Below, in pieces: positions 26,538-37,713 of a stretch of 64,000 nt of DNA. The DNA comes from Nocardia pneumoniae NBRC 100136 (GTDB lineage: Bacteria; Actinomycetota; Actinomycetes; Mycobacteriales; Mycobacteriaceae). A model generated the notes under the pieces. That model worked only from the letters and a program-made list of their open reading frames with translations. It searched no databases and had not been told where the DNA came from. The stretch spans positions 1-64,000 of the forward strand of contig NZ_BAGF01000027.1 of NCBI RefSeq assembly GCF_000308755.1. Reading direction: 5' to 3'. How positions within the stretch are numbered: position 1 is the first letter of the stretch; every line of letters begins with the position of its first letter. The translations under genes and the position numbers were made by a program.

Positions 26538-26885
26538 TCACCCTTCCTCGGCGTGTGCGACGGCGTCGACGACGATGTGCGCCAGATGGTCGTCGACGAG
26601 TTCGTAGAGCACCTCGCGACCCGACCGCTCCCCGTGCACGACGCCAGCGGCCTTGAGGATACGCAGATGCTGACTGACCAGTGGTTGGGTGACACCGAGG
26701 GCGTCGACCAATTCGTGCACACAGCGCGGCGACTCGCGCAACTGCAGCACGATAGCAATACGAACCGGCGCGGCCAGCGCCCGCAACAACTCACCCGCGT
26801 CCTCCAGCACGGTCCGCGCGGGAACCGGCGCCGGGCCGGGCGACCGATATGGATTGTGCGGCGCCGCGGCGGTCTCGGTAGTCAT
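26538..26885 (-). CDS. smtB: ArsR/SmtB-family zinc-sensing repressor
   Basis: 115 residues from ATG 26885 with an AAGGAG site. ArsR fold: LLRALAAPVRIAIVLQLRESPRCVHELVDALGVTQPLVSQHLRILKAAGVV, with an alpha-5 D-x-H-x10-H-x2-E-like end (DDHLAHIVVDAVAHAEE) typical of zinc sensors. In mycobacteria the homologue is derepressed by zinc and controls the smtB-zur operon. The same is likely here, with zur 3 nt downstream. Confidence 0.92.
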   Translation of the reverse strand: MTTETAAAPHNPYRSPGPAPVPARTVLEDAGELLRALAAPVRIAIVLQLRESPRCVHELVDALGVTQPLVSQHLRILKAAGVVHGERSGREVLYELVDDHLAHIVVDAVAHAEEG

Positions 26886-26898
26886 GTCACCAACTCCT

Positions 26899-26913
26899 TA
26901 ATGGAAAGCATTA
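26899..26913. promoter_or_regulatory. Candidate SmtB operator
   Basis: TAATG-5-CATTA is a perfect interrupted palindrome placed just upstream of the smtB ribosome binding site, where an autorepressor would block transcription. A second AT-rich dyad (GCATATGC, 26921-26928) lies next to it. Binding by SmtB is inferred from position and symmetry only. Confidence 0.45.
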
Positions 26914-27079
26914 CCAGTTTGCATATGCACAGGTGCGCATGTCAAACGGACGCGCGGGTACCTGCGGTTGAAACCGGCCATCGCAGTGCCGATAGGCTGG
27001 GCACAATCGCAGCGCCGACGTAAAACTATTGTGTTGGTGCAATCAACAATCCGACTCGCAGTGGATGGAGAATTCTCGC

Positions 27080-28471
<1,392 letters not shown>

Positions 28472-28484
28472 GTTCGCCTGGCGT

Positions 28485-28515
28485 CGCCCCGTGGCCGGTC
28501 ATCGGTCACGGGGCG
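28485..28515 (+). terminator. glyS terminator hairpin
   Basis: Perfect 9-bp stem CGCCCCGTG / CACGGGGCG with a 13-nt loop, starting 13 nt after the glyS stop and followed by TTGTCGTT. Confidence 0.65.
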
Positions 28516-28616
28516 TTGTCGTTCCGGAACCGTCCTTGCGCACGATGATTCCGATCGTGGTCGGAATGAGCAGCGCGACAGCCCAGGGCACCGCCCCCTT
28601 CGGCCGTGCGCGGGGT

Positions 28617-29225
28617 TCAGCGCCGAACGTCCCAGAACGCGAGCTCATGGCGCATCCCTTCCCGGAACAGTGCTTCCGCGCGTACCGGATCGGCGCCGGA
28701 CTCGTCGAGCATCTGCGCGCAGCGACGAGTGAGGGCGGCGAATCCGGGATCGGCATAGGTGTCGACCCAGCGGCGGTAGCGCGGCTCGGCGGGCGGGTTC
28801 TGGGCCAGCCGCGCTCCGAGGGTCGAATACCCCCACATGCACGGATAGAGGGCCGCGAGACCATCGCCATAGGACGCGGCGGACTTCAGGAGGAACGCCG
28901 TATAGGCCGCGCACGGTGCGCCTTTGACGGCCCCGTCGAGATCGGCGCCGAACTCGGCGGCCAGCGAGCGGTGCAGCGACAGCTCCTCGTGGTAGGTGGC
29001 GTGCGCGAGGTCGACCAAGTCGCCGAGGTGGTCGGCCGGGGCCTGCCAGGCGAGGCGGGCGAACACCCGGACGTAGTCGAGCAGGAACAGATAATCCTGC
29101 TCCAGCCAGAACCGGAAGACCGGTTCGGGCAAAGTGCCCTCCGCGATGCCCACGACGGTGGGGTGGGCGAGCTGTTCCTCGACCGACGGCAGGCCGACGT
29201 CCTGCAAATGTGCCGCGAGACTCAT
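28617..29225 (-). CDS. TenA/thiaminase II-like protein
   Basis: 202 residues from ATG 29225. All-helical TenA pattern: GTLPEPVFRFWLEQDYLFLLDYVRVFARLA, ATYHEELSLHRSLAAEFG, CAAYTAFLLKSAASYGDGLAALYPCMWGYSTLG, and a C-terminal EGMRHELAFWD with the family Glu. TenA enzymes hydrolyse aminopyrimidines to salvage thiamine precursors, but many actinobacterial members are uncharacterised. No thiamine gene or TPP riboswitch is adjacent. Divergent from the acyltransferase at 29296. Confidence 0.82.
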   Translation of the reverse strand: MSLAAHLQDVGLPSVEEQLAHPTVVGIAEGTLPEPVFRFWLEQDYLFLLDYVRVFARLAWQAPADHLGDLVDLAHATYHEELSLHRSLAAEFGADLDGAVKGAPCAAYTAFLLKSAASYGDGLAALYPCMWGYSTLGARLAQNPPAEPRYRRWVDTYADPGFAALTRRCAQMLDESGADPVRAEALFREGMRHELAFWDVRR

Positions 29226-29295
29226 ACCGCCAGTCTTCCGCATCCGTCCGCCCGGTCGGTTTGCGCAGGTGCCGACGGTGCCGCACCCTTGCGGG

Positions 29296-30558
29296 ATGTC
29301 ATGGGATGAGGACGATCTGGTTCGGGTGTTGGCGCCCTCTGAGCAGCGGTTCGTGCGGCACGGCACCTACACGGGCCGGTCGGTGTCGGTGCGGGGAGCG
29401 CTCGACCCCGCGGCGCTGCGGGAGGCATTCGCGACGTTGCGGCGCGCCTATCCGGTGGTGGGTTGCCGCATCGTGGAAGACGCTGCGGGGCAGGGTTATC
29501 TGCTGCATCCCGACGAGCGGGCATGGGCCCGGGCGTCGGTGCGCGAGGGTGACGTGGCTGAGGTCGGCGTTCCCGTGGCGGACCCGGCGGCCCAGTTGGC
29601 GTACCTGGACGTCGTCCACTCGGGCGCGGACCGCTGGCGTGTCACGCTGTTCGTCCACCACAGCGTCGCCGACGCCGGGCATTGCGTCGAACTCCTGACG
29701 CGGCTGTGGGCGTTCTACACCGACATCGTCGAGCAGGTGCCGATAGTTGTTGTGCCGCAAGAGCTTCCCCGCTCCTTGGAGTGGTATGTCGCGGCGCGCG
29801 GCATCGTCAGGGCCGCCGCGTCCGGATTCGAGGATGTGACCAAGCCCCTCCCACCGGAGGCACGGGACATGCCCGCCGACAACGAGCGGCCGATCCCGAG
29901 CGCCCTGGCACGCCCACGACGTGTGCGGCTGGACGCGGACGCCACCGCGCGGATCGTCGGGCTCGCCCGTACCGCGGGTGTGCCGATGAACGGTCTGCTC
30001 ACCGCCGCATTGCTCCGCGCGTACGCCCGCGATCCCGCGGGCGGCGCGATCCCGCTGGGTTGTCTGTATCCCGTGGATCTGCGCAGGCGGCTCGAGCCAC
30101 CGGTCTCCGCGTCGGCAGGCACCAATATGGCCGGGTCGGCTTCGTTCGCAGCACACGTGGACCCGGCCGCAAGTCTCGTCGAACTGGCACAGCGCATCTC
30201 GGCTCGACTGGCGCACGATCTCTCCGAAGGCATCGTGCAGCAGTCCGTTCTGCATTTCCCGGACTTCTACGGCACGAACAGGACCCACTCCCTCGCCGGG
30301 CATATAGCCGTGACCAACACCGGCGTCGTCCCCGCTTTCCGCACACCGCCCACCATCGAACTGACGGACTACGAGATCGTCTATCTGTCCGCCCATCCCC
30401 GCCCTTCCGCGGGTGCCTCGGCCGCGATCACTTTCCTCGTCTACACCTTCGCACGCGAGCTGACCGTCGGCGTGCTCGGCGGCGGCGCGCACGCCGACGG
30501 CCTGCTCGCTGCGGTGCGAACCGAGCTGACCGGACTGTCGGCGGTCTGCGCCCGCTGA
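29296..30558 (+). CDS. PapA-like acyltransferase (condensation fold)
   Basis: 420 residues from ATG 29296. The condensation-domain active site reads HHSVADAG; the usual HHxxxDG has Gly replaced by Ala after the Asp. A later VYPVDLRRRL-type strand (CLYPVDLRRRLEPP) and SVLHFPDFYGTN are typical of PapA phthiocerol/trehalose acyltransferases. Such enzymes transfer acyl groups from CoA or carrier proteins to lipid or sugar hydroxyls. No PKS is adjacent, so the partner is unknown. Confidence 0.8.
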   Translation: MSWDEDDLVRVLAPSEQRFVRHGTYTGRSVSVRGALDPAALREAFATLRRAYPVVGCRIVEDAAGQGYLLHPDERAWARASVREGDVAEVGVPVADPAAQLAYLDVVHSGADRWRVTLFVHHSVADAGHCVELLTRLWAFYTDIVEQVPIVVVPQELPRSLEWYVAARGIVRAAASGFEDVTKPLPPEARDMPADNERPIPSALARPRRVRLDADATARIVGLARTAGVPMNGLLTAALLRAYARDPAGGAIPLGCLYPVDLRRRLEPPVSASAGTNMAGSASFAAHVDPAASLVELAQRISARLAHDLSEGIVQQSVLHFPDFYGTNRTHSLAGHIAVTNTGVVPAFRTPPTIELTDYEIVYLSAHPRPSAGASAAITFLVYTFARELTVGVLGGGAHADGLLAAVRTELTGLSAVCAR

Positions 30559-30561
30559 GCG

Positions 30562-30732
30562 ATCGGCCGCGGCCGCCTCCGTACCAATTCCATGCTGCCG
30601 CGGTGCACGACGGTCGCGGCCCGGTCGATCGCGGGTAGGTCGACCACCGCGAAATCGTGCTCTCCGTCCGGGGTGAGGTGCAGCGTGCGCACCGACACGC
30701 CCGTGTCTGGCGAAGTCTCCGATACTGAACAT
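30562..30732 (-). pseudogene. Collapsed MerR-family regulator remnant
   Basis: From ATG 30732 the sequence reads MFSIGDFARH; in a second frame, after an apparent 2-bp loss, TGVSVRTL follows, as in a MerR HTH. It then jumps straight to a GyrI-like effector-domain segment (VVDLPAIDRAATVVHRGSME) and ends near 30562. Most of the HTH, the coiled coil and the rest of the effector domain are missing. The gene is dead by deletion plus frameshift. Confidence 0.65.
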
Positions 30733-30775
30733 GACGCGTCGTGGTCTACGGCGTCACACGGTGTCAGGGTCGAGC

Positions 30776-32749
30776 TCAGAATCGTCCGCCGCGCCCGATC
30801 CTCCGGGAGCCGGAGGAGCCGCCGTACGAGCCGGGGCTCCAGCCGCCGCCGGAGTGTCGTGCTCCGCTGGCCGCCCCGCGCAGCAGGGATTCGAGCAGTA
30901 TGCCGCCGAGTATCGCCCCGGTGTGCGCGCTGCCGGACGGAGTCCGGCTGCTCTCCCAAGCCCGCACGCTCGTCTGGGCCGCTTGCAGCGCACGTCCGCC
31001 CAGGTCCGCCGCCGCCTGCGCGTGCCGGAGTGCCTCCGCCGGGTCGCTGACGGTCACCCGCTGCGCCTCGTCGAGATGGCGCTGTGCCTCCGACAGCCGG
31101 GTGCGCGCTTCGGCGTCGATCCCGCCGCGGCGGGTGGCGATGTAGTCGGCGGCCGCGCCGATCCGGGCGCGGGCGTCGGTGAGCGCGCGGTCGAGCCTGC
31201 GCCGCAGGTCCTCGGTGGCGAGCTTGCGATCGGTGGCGGCCGCGAGGGCGCGGTCGAGATCGGCGTCGGCGGTCACCGCGTGATGGAAGGCGCTCAGCGG
31301 GTCGGTGTCCGCCGCGGAGGCCGCCGTGTCCAGGGCGGACTGGGCGGCGGCGCGTGCGGCGGCCAGTTCCGGCCCGCCGTGGGTGGCCAGTTCGGTGGCG
31401 GCGGCGATGTCGCGGCGCAACTCGTCCAGCATGCCGGGCAGTCCGTCGCGGGCCTGCTGAATGGTGGTCGCCGCGTTGTCCACCGCGTCGAGCAGGGCGC
31501 GAGCCTGACCGATCGCGGCCTCGGCGGAGCGAATGGCGGCGACCGCGCCGCCCTGCTCGCCCACCGGACGGCTGAGCGCGGACCGACCCGCCTCGATGTT
31601 CTGCTCCGCGAAGGCGATCCGCTCGCGGGCCATCCGCACGTTGTCGTGGATCGGCGCGAGAACACCGGCCGGATAGGCGGCGGAGAGCCGGTGCAGTTCG
31701 GCTTCGGAGCCGGGAAAGCGTGCGGTGACGTCAACGACATCCCTGGTGAGGGCGTCCAACCGAGCCTCGGCGCCCAGGAGTAGATCGCGCATCGCGTCGA
31801 ACTCGGCGACCTGCGCGTCCAGTTCCCGGTCGGCGCGCCCGACCGTGCCGATCAGCTCGACCAGCAGATCACGCTGTTGCTCCGGTGTCTCCGGGATGGC
31901 GTCGTCGAGGCGCTGCCGGATCGCGAAAGCCTCGGCCGCGGCTGCCCTCGCGCGCTCGAGCGCGGTGCGGAAGGGGGTGGTGGCGGTGACGCCGAACTCC
32001 GCGGTCGCCAAATCGAGTTCCTCGCCGCTGGTACGGACCGCGTTGTCGATCTCGACCAGCGCCTCCCGCGATCGGGCCTGCAACGCCTCCAGCGACAGCG
32101 CCGACAGTGCCGTGGCGTTCTCCGGGTCCAGTTGCCGAGCGGCCGCCAGTTCGGCCTCGATTCGTTCCCGGCGGCGCTTGCGCGCGTACCAGAGCAGTCC
32201 ACCGGCCACGACGACGACCAGCAGACCGATGACCAGCAGAGCACGGCCGCTCACTCCGCCGCCGCGCATCGCCGCGTCCAAACCGTCGGCCGCGGCGATC
32301 CCGGCGTCGGCCCACCGCCCGTCGCGCAGGGCGGGTTCGACCTCCTCGATCAGGATGCGGTCGAGTTCGGAATCGCTCACGCCGCTGGGCACTTCACCCT
32401 CGAGCCGGTACGCGCGATCCTCGGTGGCGACCGCGAGCAGCAGATCCCGCTCACCGAATCCGGACATCGACGCGGTGCGGCGGGCCCAGTCGCGCGGGTC
32501 GAGGCCGTCGAAGTCGCGCACGTACACCACCCACAGCCGGATCTGCTGGTCGGCGTAGAGCTGGTCGACCTGACCGCGTACCCGGACGCGTTGCAGGTCG
32601 TCGAGCGCGTCGGCCGGGTCCTCGACGTAGGTGTTCATCCGCAGCGGCGGCTCCGCGGCGACCGTCCCGCCGCCGAACAGGGCGATGGCGGCCAGCGCGA
32701 CGCCGATCGCGAGCCGGCGAGCGAGGCGATTGGGCGGCGGCAGTGCCAT
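30776..32749 (-). CDS. TPM-domain secreted/membrane-anchored protein with coiled coils
   Basis: 657 residues. A signal-like N-terminus (LAIGVALAAIALFGGGTVAAE), a TPM domain (about residues 40-165; NTYVEDPADALDDLQRVRVRGQVDQLYADQQIRLWVVYVRDFDGL, GERDLLLAVATEDR), then a transmembrane helix at about 168-187 (ALLVIGLLVVVVAGGLLWYARKRRR). A long Ala/Arg/Glu-rich helical region with coiled-coil character follows, and the C-terminus is Gly/Ser-rich. It corresponds to Rv2345 of M. tuberculosis. TPM domains occur in Psb32-like and photosystem-repair proteins and in bacterial envelope proteins; the function here is unknown. Confidence 0.85.
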   Translation of the reverse strand: MALPPPNRLARRLAIGVALAAIALFGGGTVAAEPPLRMNTYVEDPADALDDLQRVRVRGQVDQLYADQQIRLWVVYVRDFDGLDPRDWARRTASMSGFGERDLLLAVATEDRAYRLEGEVPSGVSDSELDRILIEEVEPALRDGRWADAGIAAADGLDAAMRGGGVSGRALLVIGLLVVVVAGGLLWYARKRRRERIEAELAAARQLDPENATALSALSLEALQARSREALVEIDNAVRTSGEELDLATAEFGVTATTPFRTALERARAAAAEAFAIRQRLDDAIPETPEQQRDLLVELIGTVGRADRELDAQVAEFDAMRDLLLGAEARLDALTRDVVDVTARFPGSEAELHRLSAAYPAGVLAPIHDNVRMARERIAFAEQNIEAGRSALSRPVGEQGGAVAAIRSAEAAIGQARALLDAVDNAATTIQQARDGLPGMLDELRRDIAAATELATHGGPELAAARAAAQSALDTAASAADTDPLSAFHHAVTADADLDRALAAATDRKLATEDLRRRLDRALTDARARIGAAADYIATRRGGIDAEARTRLSEAQRHLDEAQRVTVSDPAEALRHAQAAADLGGRALQAAQTSVRAWESSRTPSGSAHTGAILGGILLESLLRGAASGARHSGGGWSPGSYGGSSGSRRIGRGGRF

Positions 32750-32779
32750 GGCACGAATCTAGCTCGCTAGCATCGTTTC

Positions 32780-33457
32780 GTGATCACCATCGATCGCCCG
32801 TATACCGGCCACGTGTCGCCGGACTCGAACCCGCAGCAGCGGGATGTCCCCGGCGGCCGCATCGTGAAGATGTCGGTCGGCCACATGGACAACAACTGCT
32901 ACCTGGTGCAGTGCGCGAACACCGGCGCGGCTGTGCTCATCGACGCCGCTAACGAGGCGCCGCGCATCGCCGCCCTGGTCGAGCAGGAGGCGCCGGGGCG
33001 AGTCCAGCTGATCGTCACCACGCACCAGCACCGGGACCACTGGATGGCGCTGAAGGAGACCGTCGCCGCGACCGACGCACCGACCGCGGCCCATCCGCTG
33101 GACGCCGACGCGCTCCCGGTCCGCCCGGACCGGCTGCTCACCGACCGCGACGTCATCCGGATCGGCGACCTGGTTTTCGAGGTCATCCATCTGCGCGGCC
33201 ACACGCCCGGCTCGATCACCCTGGCACTCACCGACGACGCCGATCGCACCCACCTGTTCACCGGCGACTCCCTGTTCCCCGGGGGCGTCGGCCGCACCAC
33301 ATCTCGGCGGGACTTCACCACCCTCTTCACGGATGTCACGACCAAGCTCTTCGACCGTTACCCGGATGACACGGTGGTCTATCCCGGACACGGCGACGAC
33401 ACCACGCTCGGAACCGAACGTCCGCACCTTTCCGACTGGCAAGCGCGGGGCTGGTAG
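32780..33457 (+). CDS. MBL-fold metallohydrolase, glyoxalase II-like
   Basis: 225 residues, GTG start. Metallo-beta-lactamase motif HxHxDH appears as THQHRDHW, with further metal ligands in LRGHTPGS, TGDSLFPGG and YPGHG. Glyoxalase II and related thiolesterases have this layout. Divergent from the TPM gene. Exact substrate unknown; a mycothiol conjugate is plausible for an actinomycete (inference). Confidence 0.85.
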   Translation: MITIDRPYTGHVSPDSNPQQRDVPGGRIVKMSVGHMDNNCYLVQCANTGAAVLIDAANEAPRIAALVEQEAPGRVQLIVTTHQHRDHWMALKETVAATDAPTAAHPLDADALPVRPDRLLTDRDVIRIGDLVFEVIHLRGHTPGSITLALTDDADRTHLFTGDSLFPGGVGRTTSRRDFTTLFTDVTTKLFDRYPDDTVVYPGHGDDTTLGTERPHLSDWQARGW

Positions 33458-33535
33458 ATCCGAGCGCCAGCGAGCGCAGTCACGAACGTCGTCAGCCGTC
33501 CAAGGCTCCGGCGCCGCTCCTGGCAGACTTGGGGA

Positions 33536-34231
33536 GTGGATTCGCCAACGATGCGCACCCGAACTGTTCGGGCTCCCGATCCGGCACGGCCGCGCGGCTT
33601 CGGTGCGGGATTGCTGCGCTGGTCGCGCCGACTGGTCGTGGGGTCGGTCGCGATGGCGGCGGTGCTGGTGGGCGGAACGGCGTTTCGTGTCTGGCAGGTC
33701 GCGCGCATCGACGACTACACGAAGGCCGACGCGATCGTCGTGCTCGGCGCAGCGCAGTACTCCGGGACGCCGTCCTCGGTGTTCGAAGCGCGGCTCGACC
33801 GGGCCTACCGGCTCTTCCGCGCCGGTGTCGCCCCACGCGTGATCACCGTGGGCGGCAAGCAGGAGGGCGATCTGTTCACCGAAGCCGCCTCGGGCAAGAA
33901 CTACCTGCAGGCGCGCGGTGTGCCGAGCGACAAGATCCTGGCGGTGGAGACCGGCTCGGACACGCTGCGCAGCGTCGAGGCGGTCGCGACGGCGATGCGT
34001 GCCCGGGATATGTCCTCGGCGGTGCTGGTCAGCGATCCGTGGCATTCGCTGCGCACCCGCACCATGGCCCGCGACGAGGGCTTGGCCGCCTGGACCGCGC
34101 CCACCAGGACCGGCCCGGCGGTCTACACTCGCGAATCCCAGGCACACGGCATCGCCAGGGAGACCGGCGCACTGCTGTGGTACCAACTGACCCACTTCTC
34201 GGCGGACTTCAGCTACACGGCGGGACAGTGA
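33536..34231 (+). CDS. YdcF/DUF218 family protein
   Basis: 231 residues from GTG 33536; ATG 33551 is an alternative. One N-terminal transmembrane segment (LVVGSVAMAAVLVGGTAF), then a DUF218 Rossmann-like domain: ADAIVVLGAAQYSG, SSVFEARLDRAYRLFRAG, VITVGGK, and ETGSDTLRSVEAV. Members (SanA/ElyC/YdcF) are envelope-linked and some bind SAM. Only 6 nt separates it from dgt, so probably an operon. Confidence 0.85.
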   Translation: MDSPTMRTRTVRAPDPARPRGFGAGLLRWSRRLVVGSVAMAAVLVGGTAFRVWQVARIDDYTKADAIVVLGAAQYSGTPSSVFEARLDRAYRLFRAGVAPRVITVGGKQEGDLFTEAASGKNYLQARGVPSDKILAVETGSDTLRSVEAVATAMRARDMSSAVLVSDPWHSLRTRTMARDEGLAAWTAPTRTGPAVYTRESQAHGIARETGALLWYQLTHFSADFSYTAGQ

Positions 34232-34237
34232 GTTTCG

Positions 34238-35497
34238 ATGAACGGCCTATACACCGAGCACGACCGGGAACGCCTCGTCGTCGAGGGCGCCAAGACCGCG
34301 GGCCTCGGCCCGCCGCGCAGTGAGTTCGAGACCGGCCACCGCACCGAGTTCGCCCGCGACCGCGCTCGCGTGCTGCACTCGGCGGCCCTGCGCAGGCTGG
34401 CCGACAAGACACAGGTCATGGGCCCGCGCGATGGCGACACACCGCGCACCCGGCTGACTCATTCGATCGAAGTCGCGCAGATCGGCCGCAGCATCGCCGA
34501 CGGCCTCGGCTGCGATCCGGACCTGGTCGACCTGGCCGGTCTCGCCCATGACATCGGTCATCCCCCCTACGGCCACAACGGCGAGACGGCACTGGACACC
34601 TTCGCCGACGCCTACGGCGGGTTCGAAGGAAACGCCCAGAACCTGCGCATCCTCACCCGTCTCGAACCCAAAGTGCTCGAGTCCGACGGCACCAGCGCCG
34701 GTCTCAACCTCACTCGCGCCGCACTGGACGCGGCGCTCAAATACCCTTGGGGGCGAACGGGGCCCGGCACGAAATTCGGCGCGTACGAGGTCGACGCCGA
34801 GCGCCTGGAGTGGATCCGCAAGGGTGCGCCGGATCGGCGGCGCAGCTTGGAATGCCAGATCATGGACTGGTCCGACGACGTCGCCTACTCGGTGCACGAC
34901 GTGGAGGACGGCGTGCTCGCCGGTCGCATCGATTTGCGTGCGCTGGCCGACCCCGCCGAACAGGACGCGCTGGCGGCGCTCGGCCAGTTCCAGCATTCGC
35001 TGGCGGCCGACGAGCTGATCGCCGCGGCGCAACGGCTGTCGGAGCTGCCGGTGGTCGCGGCGGCGAGCGGGTACGACGGCACGTTCACCGCCTCGGTCGC
35101 GCTGAAACGCCTGACCAGCGAGCTCGTCGGCCGCTTCGCCACCGCCGCGATCATGGCGACCAAGGCGGTCGCCGGTCCGCAACCGCTGTCCCGCTACGCC
35201 GCCGACCTGGAGGTCCCTCGCATCGTGGCCGCCGAGGTCGCGCTGCTGAAGACGGTGGCGCTGCGCTACGTGATGTCCGACCCGGCGCACCGGCTGCGGC
35301 AGGCCGCCCAGCGCGAACGCATCCTCGCGGTAGCCGACCGGCTGCTGGCCACCGCCCCCCACGGCCTCGACCCGGTACTGCTGCCGTTCTGGGACGCGGC
35401 GACCGACGACGCCGCCCGCGTGCGCGTCATCGTCGACCAGATCGCTTCCTACACCGAAAGCCGCCTCGAGCGCGTCGCCGTCGAGCTGCGCGCCTGA
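34238..35497 (+). CDS. dgt: dGTP triphosphohydrolase-like protein
   Basis: 419 residues. HD-domain signature: [48 protein letters not shown] (HD pair) and [16 protein letters not shown] with the final Asp. Deoxyguanosinetriphosphate triphosphohydrolases cleave dNTPs to deoxynucleosides and triphosphate. Directly upstream of dnaG, the conserved actinobacterial order. Confidence 0.93.
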   Translation: MNGLYTEHDRERLVVEGAKTAGLGPPRSEFETGHRTEFARDRARVLHSAALRRLADKTQVMGPRDGDTPRTRLTHSIEVAQIGRSIADGLGCDPDLVDLAGLAHDIGHPPYGHNGETALDTFADAYGGFEGNAQNLRILTRLEPKVLESDGTSAGLNLTRAALDAALKYPWGRTGPGTKFGAYEVDAERLEWIRKGAPDRRRSLECQIMDWSDDVAYSVHDVEDGVLAGRIDLRALADPAEQDALAALGQFQHSLAADELIAAAQRLSELPVVAAASGYDGTFTASVALKRLTSELVGRFATAAIMATKAVAGPQPLSRYAADLEVPRIVAAEVALLKTVALRYVMSDPAHRLRQAAQRERILAVADRLLATAPHGLDPVLLPFWDAATDDAARVRVIVDQIASYTESRLERVAVELRA

Positions 35498-35724
35498 CGG
35501 GCACGGCCGGGTTCAACCCCATCCGCTTACCCAGCGCAGAGCCTGCAATGCCAAAGGCGGCCTAGCCGGGCGAAGCAGCACGCAGTTCGCGCCCCGGACA
35601 AGCAAGGCGGCGGTACCCCGCGGAACAGCGGCGGCCGACCGAAGTGCCGGGCGAAGGCAGAGCCCCCGTCCAGCCCCCGAGCCGCGCGGGCACTGCGCCG
35701 CCCGGTTCGCCTAGACTCTGTGCC

Positions 35725-37644
35725 GTGGCCGGACGACTTCCTGATCGCGATATCGCGGCAATACGCGAACGCGTCCGGATCGAAGACGTGGTGGGGGAGT
35801 ACGTCGCGCTGAAACGCGCGGGCGCCGATTCCATGAAGGGCCTGTGCCCGTTCCACGACGAGAAGTCGCCGTCGTTCCACGTGCGGCCCAACCACGGCCT
35901 GTTCCACTGCTTCGGCTGCGGCGAGGGCGGCGACGTGTTCGCCTTCCTGCAGAAGATCGAGCACGTCGGGTTCGTCGAGGCGGTCGAGCAGCTGGCCGAC
36001 CGGATCGGCTACCGGATCAACTACGAGGGCGGCGGCACCTCGGTACAGCGCGATCGCGGCACCCGCGCCCGGTTGGTCGCGGCGAACGCGGCGGCGCACG
36101 AGTTCTACATGGCCCAGCTGCGTGAGCCGGGCGCCGAGGCGGCGCGCAAGTTCCTCACCGATCGCAACTTCGACGCCGCCGCCGCCCAGCAGTTCGGCTG
36201 CGGCTACGCCCCCGCCGGGTGGGACACGCTCACCAAGCACCTGCTGCGCAAGGGATTCGACGTCAAGGAGCTGGAAGCCGCCGGACTGTCCAGGCAGGGC
36301 CAGCGCGGCCCGATCGACCGCTTCCACCGGCGTCTGCTGTGGCCGATCCGCAACCTCGGCGGCGACGTCATCGGGTTCGGCGCGCGCAAGCTCTTCGACG
36401 ACGACACCATGCCCGGCAAGTACATCAACACACCGGAGACGTTGCTGTACAAGAAGTCTCAGGTGCTGTTCGGTCTCGACCACGCCAAGCGCGACATCGC
36501 CAAGGGACACCAGGCGGTGGTGGTCGAGGGCTACACCGACGTCATGGCGATGCATCTGGCCGGGGTGAAAACCGCCGTCGCGTCCTGCGGCACCGCCTTC
36601 GGCGACGAGCATCTGGCCCTGTTGCGCCGCCTGATGATGGACGACAATTTCTGGCGCGGCGAGATCATCTACACCTTCGACGGCGACGCCGCCGGTCAGG
36701 CCGCGGCGCTGAAAGCCTTTTCGGGCGACCAGAAACTGGCGGGCCAGACCTACATCGCCATCGCGCCGGACGGGCAGGACCCGTGTGAACTGCGCCAGCA
36801 TTCCGGTGACGCCGCCGTGCGCGACTTGGTCGCGCGTCGAACCCCGCTGTACGAGTTCGTGATTCGCGGGCTGCTGGCCGACCACAACCTGGATACCGCC
36901 GAGGGACAGGTCGAGGCGCTGCGCCGTGCGGTGCCGGTGGTCGCGCAGATCAAGGACAACGCACTGCGCAAGGCGTACGCCACCAAACTGGCCGGGTGGG
37001 TCGGCTGGGACGACATCCAGACCGTCGTGCGCCGGGTAGGCGAGGAGGCCAAGCGGCATCGCAACGGCGGCGGACGCCCCACGGCGGGTCGCGCGCCCGC
37101 GCCGCGCGACGTGGTCGCGGAACATCCTGCGGCACGGCCTAATCCGAACGATCCCACGCTCCTGCCGCAGCGACAGGTGCTGGCGGCGGCCCTCCAATAC
37201 CCAGCTATGGCCGGGGCGGGTTTCGACGCCCTCGAGTCCGAAGCCTTCACCCATCCCGCCTACGCGGTCGTTCGCACGCTGATCGCCGCGGCGGGCGGCA
37301 CGGCGGCCGGGCTCGGCGGCGCCGAGTGGGTCAATGCCGTCGCCGATCGCACCGACGACCTGACCGTGCGCGCGCTGCTGTCGGAGCTGGCCACCGAGCC
37401 GCTGCCGGTGAAGTCGGAGGCGGATATCCCGCGCTTCATCGCCGGTGTGCTGGCGCGCACCCAGGAGGCCTGGGTCGGCAGGCAGATCGCCGAACTCAAG
37501 TCCAAGCTGCAGCGGGTGTCGTCGACCGAACAGCCGGACGCCTATTTCGCCCTCTTCGGCGACCTGGTCGCGCTGGAGCAATACCGTAAGAGCCTGCTCA
37601 CCCAGGCGATGGGCAACCACGACGACTTCGCCACCGGGGCGTAG
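35725..37644 (+). CDS. dnaG: DNA primase
   Basis: 639 residues from GTG 35725. Zinc-binding CHC2 domain at about residues 38-66 (CPFHDEKSPSFHV ... FHCFGCGEGG), RNA polymerase core with GFGARKLFDDDTMPGKYINTPETLLYKK, TOPRIM acidic motifs VVEGYTDVMAMHLAG and YTFDGDAAG, and a C-terminal helicase-interacting region. It synthesises primers for replication. The upstream 35498-35724 gap holds no other gene. Confidence 0.95.
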   Translation: MAGRLPDRDIAAIRERVRIEDVVGEYVALKRAGADSMKGLCPFHDEKSPSFHVRPNHGLFHCFGCGEGGDVFAFLQKIEHVGFVEAVEQLADRIGYRINYEGGGTSVQRDRGTRARLVAANAAAHEFYMAQLREPGAEAARKFLTDRNFDAAAAQQFGCGYAPAGWDTLTKHLLRKGFDVKELEAAGLSRQGQRGPIDRFHRRLLWPIRNLGGDVIGFGARKLFDDDTMPGKYINTPETLLYKKSQVLFGLDHAKRDIAKGHQAVVVEGYTDVMAMHLAGVKTAVASCGTAFGDEHLALLRRLMMDDNFWRGEIIYTFDGDAAGQAAALKAFSGDQKLAGQTYIAIAPDGQDPCELRQHSGDAAVRDLVARRTPLYEFVIRGLLADHNLDTAEGQVEALRRAVPVVAQIKDNALRKAYATKLAGWVGWDDIQTVVRRVGEEAKRHRNGGGRPTAGRAPAPRDVVAEHPAARPNPNDPTLLPQRQVLAAALQYPAMAGAGFDALESEAFTHPAYAVVRTLIAAAGGTAAGLGGAEWVNAVADRTDDLTVRALLSELATEPLPVKSEADIPRFIAGVLARTQEAWVGRQIAELKSKLQRVSSTEQPDAYFALFGDLVALEQYRKSLLTQAMGNHDDFATGA

Positions 37645-37713
37645 GGGTCGCGCCGCGGCGTGATTCCGCGCACATCCGGTGCCAAGCGCGTGCCGTTCCC
37701 GGGTTGGCCCAGG

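Noticed and set aside
28617..29295. TPP riboswitch or thiamine operon near the TenA-like gene
   Set aside because: No CUGAGA-type TPP motif and no thiamine biosynthesis genes adjacent.
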